Origin: G963665495 sp963677785
GTDB taxonomy: Bacteria > Desulfobacterota > Desulfovibrionia > Desulfovibrionales > Desulfovibrionaceae
Direction of reading: 5' to 3'
Assembly: GCA_963677785.2 (NCBI GenBank)
Contig: CAXXDH010000003.1
Location: 1,178,001 to 1,242,000, forward strand
DNA length: 64,000 nucleotides
Both the position numbers and the translations under genes were made by a program. Below, piece after piece: positions 26,356 through 33,320 of the stretch (positions within the stretch are counted from its first letter, which is position 1; each line of letters opens with the position of its first letter). The notes under the pieces are model-generated. The model had not been told where the DNA came from and searched no databases. It worked only from the letters and a program-made list of their open reading frames with translations.

Positions 26356-26844
26356 ATGCCGCAGGTCCGCAATCTTGTTTTCCTGTCTTTGCTTGTTTGT
26401 TGTTTTGCTCTCTCTGCCTGCGCGGTTCGCAACACGTCTTCCGCCGCGGCTCCTGAGGCGACAATCCCGGCGAATCGTACGGCGTTTACGTACCAAGGCG
26501 CACCTTTCCTGCGGACCGAGCTGTTTTTCGGGCTCTCCGTGCAGAACACGGACGGCAGCGACACGGAAATCACCGAGCAGCAGTGGCGGGAGTTCCTGGA
26601 CCGCGAAGTCACGCCACGCTTTCCGGACGGTTTGACCGTGCTGGATTGCCGGGGCCAGTGGCGGCATAACGGGCGTATTGTCCGGGAAAAAAGCAAGGTG
26701 CTGTATCTGCTGCACCCTTTGCCCAAACCCGGCGAATCCGACGCCGCTGACCAAAAAATCGAAAAAATCAGGTCTATTTACAAGGAACGCTTCCACCAGG
26801 ACTCCGTATTGCGAGTAACACAACCAGCGGACGTTTCTTTCTAG
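26356..26844 (+). CDS. DUF3574-family lipoprotein
   Basis: 162 residues from ATG 26356, with AAAGGAGC before it; the frame open to 26206 is not used. The signal peptide ends in lipobox LSAC at residues 18-21, so it should be lipid-anchored. The mature part shows the DUF3574 pattern FLRTELFFGLSV, EQQWREFLDREVTPRFPDGL, LDCRGQWR and REKSKVLYLLHP. Function is unknown for the family. It stands alone between plastic DNA and the IS1595 element. Confidence 0.85.
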   Translation: MPQVRNLVFLSLLVCCFALSACAVRNTSSAAAPEATIPANRTAFTYQGAPFLRTELFFGLSVQNTDGSDTEITEQQWREFLDREVTPRFPDGLTVLDCRGQWRHNGRIVREKSKVLYLLHPLPKPGESDAADQKIEKIRSIYKERFHQDSVLRVTQPADVSF

Positions 26845-26900
26845 AGCATTTTTACATTCAAATGCCAAGGCCTCCGGCGGCCAAAGAACCTTTTTGAAAA

Positions 26901-27885
26901 TGAGGCTGTGGCCTTAGCTCCGCGAATGATTATATTTTATATAGTGATCTGCGGAGGTTGCCATGAAAAAAGATTATCATGAAATGGACCTCATTTCTTT
27001 TCAGAAAGGCTTCAACACCGAAAAGAAATGTCGCAAACGGCTTGAGGCATTACGTTGGCCTGAAGGGTTTAAATGCCCGAGATGTGGTCATAACCACGCT
27101 TATTTTTTAGAAAAACGCATGCTGTATCAATGCAGAGCCTGTAAGTTCCAAACATCACTCACGTCGGGAACAATTATGCACAAGACGCGTACCCCATTGC
27201 TGAAATGGTTTTGGGCCATTTATTTGGTCAGCACTGACAAACGTGGTTTTTCAGCATTAGCTCTTTCTAAAAAAGTGAATGTCGGACAAAAATGTGCGTG
27301 GAGTATGCTTCATAAACTTCGTAGAGCAATGGAAGATAGGGATTCCGCCTATCAGCTCGTTGGTCTAATTCAGGCTGATGATGCTTTTTTTAAGGGCGGA
27401 GTCAAAAGAGGTGGAGACAAGCGTGGACGGGGAACAGCAAAAGTTCCAGTTCTTGTTATGGCCGCGACCAAAAATGATGCTATAACTTTTGCAAGGATGA
27501 AAGTCCTCGAAAAAGTTGATAGAACTGAAATAAACAGTGCTATTGCATCTTGTGTTTCAAAAGGCCAGACAATCAAGACAGATGGATGGCAAGCTTTTAA
27601 CTTTTTGAATGAAGTTGGGATGTCCCATGAACGGCATGTTATCTATGATGATGAACATCCCAACTACAATCATTTGAAATGGATTAATATACTAGTAGCA
27701 AATGCCAAAGACTTTATTCTAGGTAGTTATCATGGTGTAAAAAAGAAACACCTGCAAAAGTACCTCAATGAATTCTGCTACCGGTTAAATAGAAGATTTT
27801 GGACCGGACAAGCATTTGATCGGTTGTTAATGGCTTGTGCCAATGCCTCCCCAACGACTTATGCGGAGCTAAGGCAATAGCCACA
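26901..27885 (+). mobile_element. IS1595-type insertion sequence, 985 bp, intact
   Basis: Terminal inverted repeats of 23 bp match at 20 positions (left TGAGGCTGTGGCCTTAGCTC; right end reads TGTGGCTATTGCCTTAGCTC on the other strand). An 8-bp duplication TTTGAAAA flanks it (26893-26900 and 27886-27893), the length expected for this family. One transposase gene fills the element, and its stop lies inside the right repeat. Confidence 0.9.
26963..27880 (+). CDS. IS1595/ISXO2-type transposase
   Basis: 305 residues; GGAGG lies 5 nt before the ATG. An N-terminal zinc ribbon has Cys38, Cys41, Cys57 and Cys60 (CPRCGH, CRAC). The DDE-type core has Asp139 (QADDAFFKGG), Asp207 (KTDGWQAF) and the third-residue region HLKWINILVANAKDFILGSY followed by HLQKYLNEFCYRLNRR, typical of ISXO2-like transposases. 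It is full-length with no interruption, so it is probably active. Codon use is AT-rich compared with the flanking ABC operon. Confidence 0.93.
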   Translation: MKKDYHEMDLISFQKGFNTEKKCRKRLEALRWPEGFKCPRCGHNHAYFLEKRMLYQCRACKFQTSLTSGTIMHKTRTPLLKWFWAIYLVSTDKRGFSALALSKKVNVGQKCAWSMLHKLRRAMEDRDSAYQLVGLIQADDAFFKGGVKRGGDKRGRGTAKVPVLVMAATKNDAITFARMKVLEKVDRTEINSAIASCVSKGQTIKTDGWQAFNFLNEVGMSHERHVIYDDEHPNYNHLKWINILVANAKDFILGSYHGVKKKHLQKYLNEFCYRLNRRFWTGQAFDRLLMACANASPTTYAELRQ

Positions 27886-28152
27886 TTTGAAAAAAGGTTA
27901 TCTGGACTCTCCCAAAACTTTTAACAGGTTATATTGGCTACCAGTTAGGTTAAGGAGTAGTACAGTTCCAAGGATTTCAAACGCGGCACTCCTGACAAGA
28001 AGCGAACAGGCGTTGTCATGGTTTCGTCATTTGTGGCACGGTAATGTAACTTTTTTTTTCATTGCTCTGCGGACGGCAGTTGCTTACAAACTGGATAGAA
28101 CCAACCGAAATTTTTTGCTTTGGCGGAAGAAACGACTACAAGGAGTTTTGAA

Positions 28153-29211
28153 ATGAAGAAAGTTGCCCTGTTTGTTGTCCTGTTGCTGGTGTTCTGCTTG
28201 GGGACGGCCCAGGCCGAGACCTTGAAGCTGTTGACCTGGAAAGGCTACGCGCCGCAGAAGCTGGTGGACGCCTTTGAGAAGGAGACCGGCATCAAGGTGG
28301 AAGTGACCTTTTCGAACAATGAAGAGATGATTGCAAAGCTGCGAGCCACCCGGGGCGCGGGATTCGACCTGGCCCAGCCCAGCCAGGACCGCATCTCCTC
28401 GGTGCAGGAAAAATTCAAAATCTACCAGCCCATGGACTATTCGAAGCTGGACAGCGCGCTGTTCATCGCCAGCATGCTGGAGGCGGTGAAAAAGAACACC
28501 CTGGTGGACGGCAAGTCCTATGCCGCGCCGTTTTGCTGGGGCACTTCCGGCCTGGTGGTGAACACGGAAAAAGCTTCCGGCGCGGACAGCTGGAACGCGC
28601 TGCTGGATCCCAAGTACAAAGGCCGGATCAGCTACCGTATGAAGCGCCCCACACTCATAGCCATGGGATTCGCCCTGGGCTATGATCCGTTCAAACTCTA
28701 CGCCGACGCCAAGGCCTACAAGGCCATGCTGGACAAGATCGCGGAAACGCTGATCAAGGCCAAGCCCCTGGTCAAGAACTACTGGGCCAACGGCGATGCG
28801 CTGCTGCAGTCCATGCGTTCGGGCGAGGTCTACGTGGCCATGGCCTGGGACAACGGCGGCTGGAAGCTGCACGCCGACAATCCGGCCATTGACTTCAAGG
28901 CCCCCAAAGAGGGCGCCCTGGGCTGGATCGACACCTTCGCCATTCCGGCCAAGGCCGAAAACACGGCCGCGGCCTACAAGTGGATCAATTTCATCATGCA
29001 GCCCAAGAACGCCGCCTACTTCACTTCGCAGGAAAAATGCGGCACGGCTTCCAAGGGCGCCAACAAGTACGTGGATCCCGCAGTCCGGGCCAATTTCGAG
29101 CGCTCGTTCCCGGAGAGCACCATTGCCAACATCAAATGGTATCCGCCCGTGCCGGCCCAGCTGGAAAGCATGGAAGGCAAAACACTTGATAAAATCAAGG
29201 CCGCGAACTAA
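28153..29211 (+). CDS. Polyamine-type ABC transporter substrate-binding protein (PotD-like)
   Basis: 352 residues; GGAG precedes ATG 28153. The signal peptide ends at GTAQA-ETL. The mature protein follows the PotD/PotF fold: LKLLTWKGYAPQKLVDAFEK, CWGTSGLVVNTEKA, MRSGEVYVAMAWDNGGW, IDTFAIPAKAENTAAAYKWI. It should capture an amine-like substrate in the periplasm. A terminator-like hairpin follows, so the binding protein can be made in excess over the membrane parts. The presence of a phosphodiesterase gene at the operon end raises doubt whether polyamines are the real substrate. Confidence 0.88.
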   Translation: MKKVALFVVLLLVFCLGTAQAETLKLLTWKGYAPQKLVDAFEKETGIKVEVTFSNNEEMIAKLRATRGAGFDLAQPSQDRISSVQEKFKIYQPMDYSKLDSALFIASMLEAVKKNTLVDGKSYAAPFCWGTSGLVVNTEKASGADSWNALLDPKYKGRISYRMKRPTLIAMGFALGYDPFKLYADAKAYKAMLDKIAETLIKAKPLVKNYWANGDALLQSMRSGEVYVAMAWDNGGWKLHADNPAIDFKAPKEGALGWIDTFAIPAKAENTAAAYKWINFIMQPKNAAYFTSQEKCGTASKGANKYVDPAVRANFERSFPESTIANIKWYPPVPAQLESMEGKTLDKIKAAN

Positions 29212-29230
29212 GCACGGCAGTAAAGAGACG

Positions 29231-29278
29231 GGCCTCCGGAGTCCTGACATAATTCTTTGGCCTCCGGAGGCCTTTTTT
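29231..29278 (+). terminator. Hairpin and T-run between binding protein and ATPase
   Basis: GGCCTCCGGAG (29231-29241) pairs with CTCCGGAGGCC (29262-29272), followed by six T. Placed inside the operon, it probably gives partial termination. Confidence 0.75.
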
Positions 29279-29297
29279 GCAAGGCAAGTAATTCGTG

Positions 29298-30395
29298 ATG
29301 GATATCGACCTCAGCATACGTACGTTGTATAAGGCGTTCGGGGCTTTCGTGGCTGTGGACAATGTCAGCTTCGACGTTCCGGACGGCTCGTTTTTTTCCA
29401 TTCTCGGCCCGTCGGGCTGCGGCAAGACCACCATGCTGCGGATGATCGCCGGGTTTGAGGAGCCCACGTCCGGGGTCATCGAGATCCGCGGCAGGAACAT
29501 GCTCGGCGTACCGCCCAACCGGCGGCCGGTGAATCTGGTGTTTCAGCATCTGGCCTTGTTTCCGATGATGAATGTGGCGGAAAACATCGCCTTTGGCCTG
29601 CGGCGGCGCAAGACGCCCAAAAATGAGATTCAGACCCGGGTGGAGCGGATACTCGAACGGGTGGATCTGCCCGGCTTCGGCGAAAAGCAGATCAGCCAGC
29701 TTTCGGGCGGGCAGAAGCAGCGCGTGGCTATTGCCCGCTGCCTGGTGCTCGAACCCTCGGTGCTCTTGCTGGACGAACCCCTGGGCGCGCTGGATCTCAA
29801 GCTGCGCGAACAGATGAAGGTGGAGCTGAAAAAGCTCCAGGCCAAGGTGGGCACCACGTTTATTTACATTACGCACGACCAGTCCGAGGCCCTGGTCATG
29901 TCGGACCACGTGGCGGTGATGAACAAAGGACGCTTCGAGCAGATCGGTACGCCCCAGGAGCTGTACGCCGAACCCGCCACGCCGTTCGTGGCCGGGTTCG
30001 TGGGCGACAACAACTCCTGGCCCGGCACGGTGCAGGAATCCGAAGACAACAGCGCCGTTTTCCGGACCCAGGAGGGGCAGTCCTTCCGCGTACGCACCTA
30101 CCAGCGTTTGCCGCAGGGCTGCGCCGCGACCATGTATCTGCGGCCCGAGGCCATGAGCATCGATCCTGCCGAGGACCTTTCGCAGCAGCACGCACTGAAT
30201 GTCTGCGAGGTCACGGTCAAGGCGATTCTGTTCGACGGCGCCAACAGCCGCTTGCTGACCACCACGTCCGGCGGGCGCGAACTGCTGGTCTCCCTGCCGC
30301 AGAACCGCCGCTTCGACCATATCGAGCCGGGCCGGACCATCACGGTGGGCTGGCACGGGGACGCGGGCATCTGTTTTCCAGCGGCGGAGGCATAG
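29298..30395 (+). CDS. Polyamine-type ABC transporter ATPase (PotA-like)
   Basis: 365 residues from ATG 29298 (a GTG directly before it is possible). Walker A GPSGCGKT, Q-loop VFQHLALFP, signature LSGGQKQR, Walker B VLLLDEPLGALD and the switch histidine in YITHDQSEAL are all intact. A C-terminal TOBE-type regulatory part follows from about residue 245. It powers uptake with the two permeases that follow at 3 bp and with a 4-bp overlap. Confidence 0.93.
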   Translation: MDIDLSIRTLYKAFGAFVAVDNVSFDVPDGSFFSILGPSGCGKTTMLRMIAGFEEPTSGVIEIRGRNMLGVPPNRRPVNLVFQHLALFPMMNVAENIAFGLRRRKTPKNEIQTRVERILERVDLPGFGEKQISQLSGGQKQRVAIARCLVLEPSVLLLDEPLGALDLKLREQMKVELKKLQAKVGTTFIYITHDQSEALVMSDHVAVMNKGRFEQIGTPQELYAEPATPFVAGFVGDNNSWPGTVQESEDNSAVFRTQEGQSFRVRTYQRLPQGCAATMYLRPEAMSIDPAEDLSQQHALNVCEVTVKAILFDGANSRLLTTTSGGRELLVSLPQNRRFDHIEPGRTITVGWHGDAGICFPAAEA

Positions 30396-30398
30396 GCC

Positions 30399-31250
30399 AT
30401 GCGCGTACGTTCGGCTTTCTGGTTGTTTTTGACGCCCGTATTGCTGTGGCTGGTGCTGCTGATCGTGCTGCCGCACATTGATCTGCTGCTGATGAGTTTC
30501 CGGGGTGAGAACGATTACGGCGAAATGACCTGGACCCTGCAGAATTACAGAAATTTTTTCACAGAGCCCATTTACTGGCTGACCTTCGTCCGTACGGCTT
30601 TGTATTCGGTGATCACCACGCTGCTGACCTTTTGCCTGGCCATGCCCGTGGCGTTTTACATCGCCAAGGTGGCCATGGTGCGGATGCGGGGTTTTCTGCT
30701 GATCCTGCTGCTGCTGCCCTTCTGGGTCAGCGAGCTGGTACGCATCTACGGCTGGATGATCCTGCTGCGCGAGTCCGGGGTGATTAATTTTTTTCTGCTC
30801 AAGCTGGGCATTCTGCACAGACCCGTGGAAATGCTTTACAATGACGCGAGCATGATCATGGGCCTGGTGTATACGTCCATGCTGTTCATGGTGGTGCCGC
30901 TGATCTCCGCGGTGGAAAGCCTGGACGACAGTCTGATCGAAGCCGCCTGCGACCTGGGGGCCGGCAAGCTGACCATCTGGCGGACCATTGTTCTGCCGCA
31001 TTGCAAGCCGGGCATCACGTCCGGGGCCATTGTGGTCTTCATGCTCAGCCTGGGCAATTACCTGACCCCAAACCTGATGGGCGGCAAGAATTCGCTCTGG
31101 TTCACCGAGCAGATCTACAACCAGTTCATCGCCAGCTTCAACTGGAACCAGGGGTCGGCCTTCGGCCTGCTGCTGCTTCTGCTGAGTACGCTGATCATCT
31201 GGCTGGGGCTGAAGCTTTCGCGGCAAAATCTCGGCGAGGTGGCCTCATGA
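30399..31250 (+). CDS. Polyamine-type ABC permease 1 (PotB-like)
   Basis: 283 residues with six hydrophobic helices. The EAA loop reads SLIEAACDLGAGKLTIWRTIVLP, the site that contacts the ATPase. LVRIYGWMILLRESGVIN is typical for PotB/PotH-type permeases. The ATG is 3 bp after the ATPase stop, and its TGA overlaps the next start (ATGA at 31247-31250). Confidence 0.92.
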   Translation: MRVRSAFWLFLTPVLLWLVLLIVLPHIDLLLMSFRGENDYGEMTWTLQNYRNFFTEPIYWLTFVRTALYSVITTLLTFCLAMPVAFYIAKVAMVRMRGFLLILLLLPFWVSELVRIYGWMILLRESGVINFFLLKLGILHRPVEMLYNDASMIMGLVYTSMLFMVVPLISAVESLDDSLIEAACDLGAGKLTIWRTIVLPHCKPGITSGAIVVFMLSLGNYLTPNLMGGKNSLWFTEQIYNQFIASFNWNQGSAFGLLLLLLSTLIIWLGLKLSRQNLGEVAS

Positions 31251-32113
31251 TCCGTTCGTTGCCCAATTCGCGGACCTACAGGTGGTCCTTCCACGCTTTT
31301 ATACTGGCCTACTTTGTTTTTCTGTTCGCCCCGCTGCTGGTGACCTGCGTGCTGGCCTTCAACAATTCGGATTTTCCCTCCCTGCCCTGGCAGGGGTTTT
31401 CCCTGGACTGGTTTCTTTCCCAGGGGCCCGAACGCATAGGTATTTTTTACGACGACCAGAACCTGCGTTCCATCTGGACCAGTTTTGAAACCGCGTTCTT
31501 CGTTTCCATCCTCTGTGTGGTGGTGGGGACCTGCGCGGCGTTTCTGTTCGAGCAGGAGGAGTTCCGCTTCAAGGGCGCGCTTTATTTTCTGATGCTCGCG
31601 CCGCTGGTGATCCCCGGCGTTATTCTGGGCATTTCCATTCTGCTGGCGGCCAACACGGCCGGGAGCTTTGTGGAGGAGCAAATCGGCTGGGACATCGGCC
31701 TGTTTCGTCCGAGTTTCTGGCTGGTGGTGCTGGGGCAGTTTTCCTTTATCACCACTTTTGTGGCATTGGTGGTCTCCGCCCGGCTGCGCAAGTTCGACCG
31801 GTCATTGGAAGAGGCGGCCCTGAACCTGGGGGCCAACCGTTTTGAGGTCATCTGGCATATCACCCTGCGTTTTCTGCGTCCGGCCATCATTGGATCGGGC
31901 ACTGTGGCATTTTTGATGAGTTTTGAGAATTTCAACACCACGCTTTTTCTGGTAGGATCGGAACCGACCCTGCCCATCAACTTGTACCTGCAGGTCCGCG
32001 ACGGCAGCACGCCCGTGATCAACGCCATCTCGCTGCTGCTCATCGTGGGAACTTCGCTGCTGGCCCTGGTCAACCTGTTTTTCAGCGGTAAAGGAGCCAA
32101 AGATGTTTCTTGA
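31247..32113 (+). CDS. Polyamine-type ABC permease 2 (PotC-like)
   Basis: 288 residues from ATG 31247, set by the ATGA overlap; the frame is open far upstream but that part is a shadow. Six membrane helices; the EAA loop reads SLEEAALNLGANRFEVIWHITL. The periplasmic loop after TM1 is longer than in PotC (FSLDWFLSQGPERIGIFYDD). The 3' end overlaps the phosphodiesterase start by 11 bp. Confidence 0.92.
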   Translation: MIRSLPNSRTYRWSFHAFILAYFVFLFAPLLVTCVLAFNNSDFPSLPWQGFSLDWFLSQGPERIGIFYDDQNLRSIWTSFETAFFVSILCVVVGTCAAFLFEQEEFRFKGALYFLMLAPLVIPGVILGISILLAANTAGSFVEEQIGWDIGLFRPSFWLVVLGQFSFITTFVALVVSARLRKFDRSLEEAALNLGANRFEVIWHITLRFLRPAIIGSGTVAFLMSFENFNTTLFLVGSEPTLPINLYLQVRDGSTPVINAISLLLIVGTSLLALVNLFFSGKGAKDVS

Positions 32114-32924
32114 GCGCCTGGCGCACAGACCCCTGATCGGCGCGCACCGCGGCGCACGCTCGCTGGCTCCGGAAAACACCCGGCTGGCTTTTGAGACGGC
32201 TCGCCGTTGCGGCGCGGATTTTGTGGAATTGGACGTACAGCGTACGGCCGACGGCAAACTGGTGGTGATTCATGACGACACCCCGGGCCGAACCTCCAAC
32301 GCGCCCCTGCCTGATCGCCCGGTCTGGGAGTACAGCTGGGAGGAACTCCAGGCCCTGGATGCGGGCTCGTGGTTTCTGCGGACAGACCCCTTCGGGACCG
32401 TGGCGTCCGGCGACGTGCGGGAAAGCGATTATCCGCTGGTCCGCCAGCAACGGATCGCCCTGCTTTCGGAAACCCTGTTCTTTTTCAGCGCCAACCAGTT
32501 CCCCTTCAATCTGGAGATCAAAGACCAGACGTACGCGCCTGGGGATTTATCGCTGGTGGGCGACGTGCTGGACACCCTGGAGAGCACCGGCACCTGGGAG
32601 CTGGCGCTGTTGTCCTCCTTCAACCCCGCCTACATGGCCGAGGCACATTACCTGGAGCCGAACCTGCCCACGGCGCTGCTCGTGGAAGGCAAGCATCCGG
32701 ACAATCCGCCGGAGCTGCTGCGCAGCCTGGGCTGCTGCGCCTATCATCCGGATTGCGCCATCACCGATCCGGAGCAGGTGCGTACGCTTAAGGACGCGGG
32801 TTTCGTGGTGAATGTCTGGACTGTCAACGATACGGATGTTGCCTCGCCCCTGCTGAAGGCCGGAGCCGACGCGCTGATCACGGACTGGCCCCAGCGCATG
32901 TCCGCGTTTTTCTCCAGGGCGTGA
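32103..32924 (+). CDS. Cytoplasmic glycerophosphodiester phosphodiesterase (UgpQ-like)
   Basis: 273 residues with no signal peptide. GAHRGARSLAPENT gives the catalytic His, FVELDVQRTADGKLVVIHDD the metal-binding Glu/Asp and second His, and NLEIKDQT, VVNVWTVND and ITDWPQRM complete the barrel. The start overlaps the permease by 11 bp, so it belongs to the ABC operon. UgpQ normally works with the Ugp glycerol-3-phosphate importer; its position behind a polyamine-type importer suggests that the imported compound is a glycerophosphodiester with a cationic head group such as choline or ethanolamine. That substrate idea is inference. Confidence 0.9.
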   Translation: MFLERLAHRPLIGAHRGARSLAPENTRLAFETARRCGADFVELDVQRTADGKLVVIHDDTPGRTSNAPLPDRPVWEYSWEELQALDAGSWFLRTDPFGTVASGDVRESDYPLVRQQRIALLSETLFFFSANQFPFNLEIKDQTYAPGDLSLVGDVLDTLESTGTWELALLSSFNPAYMAEAHYLEPNLPTALLVEGKHPDNPPELLRSLGCCAYHPDCAITDPEQVRTLKDAGFVVNVWTVNDTDVASPLLKAGADALITDWPQRMSAFFSRA

Positions 32925-32988
32925 TTCGACAGCAGCCCGGACCTGAGGTATACGGGACATAAGAAGTTCATTTTCAGGAGGATTTGTC

Positions 32989-33303
32989 ATGGCGGAAAAA
33001 GGTTCCATCGGCGCTGCGATTTTCTGGATGTGCCTTATCGGCGTACTGCTTTGCTGGCTGCAGTTTTTCGGCCCGTTGATTGCGGGCTTTGTGGGCGGCA
33101 AAAAGGCCGGAGGCGTGGGCAATGCGCTGACAGCTGTTTTTCTGCCCTGCATCCTGATCGGCGCGGCGGTGTTCGTATTTTTCACCATGGTCACGTTCAA
33201 TCCGCTGGTCGGGCTGGCGGCCTCCATCGGCATGACCATGCTGATTGTGCTGAACATCGGTTCTTTGCTTCTGGGGGCGATCATCGGCGGCGCCATGGCC
33301 TGA
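32989..33303 (+). CDS. Small membrane protein with three hydrophobic segments
   Basis: 104 residues; AGGAGG precedes the ATG. Hydrophobic segments lie at about 8-35, 46-67 and 70-103, with a GGKKAGG turn between the first two and a glycine-rich final helix (LLLGAIIGGAMA). Family not recognised. It follows the phosphodiesterase by 64 bp and ends 17 bp from the convergent hybrid kinase. Confidence 0.7.
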   Translation: MAEKGSIGAAIFWMCLIGVLLCWLQFFGPLIAGFVGGKKAGGVGNALTAVFLPCILIGAAVFVFFTMVTFNPLVGLAASIGMTMLIVLNIGSLLLGAIIGGAMA

Positions 33304-33320
33304 GAGCCCGGCCCGCTCCT

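Larger units (their letters stand above)
26870..27924 (+). repeat. Dispersed palindromic repeat, copy D, split by the IS1595-type element
   Basis: The left half (26870-26900) has GCCTCCGGCGGCCAAAGAACC and TTTTTGAAAA; the right half (27886-27924) has TTTGAAAAAAGGTT, ATCTGGACTCTCCCAAAACTTTT. Removing the element and one TTTGAAAA restores a hairpin AACCTTTTT-GA-AAAAAGGTT. Confidence 0.8.

Noticed and set aside
27887..28156. 89-codon plus-strand frame after the IS1595-type element
   Set aside because: Begins in the repeat tail, lacks a ribosome site and shows no coding pattern.
29208..31226. 672-codon minus-strand frame opposite the ABC operon
   Set aside because: His/Gln-rich shadow of potA- and potB-type genes; no domain or ribosome site.
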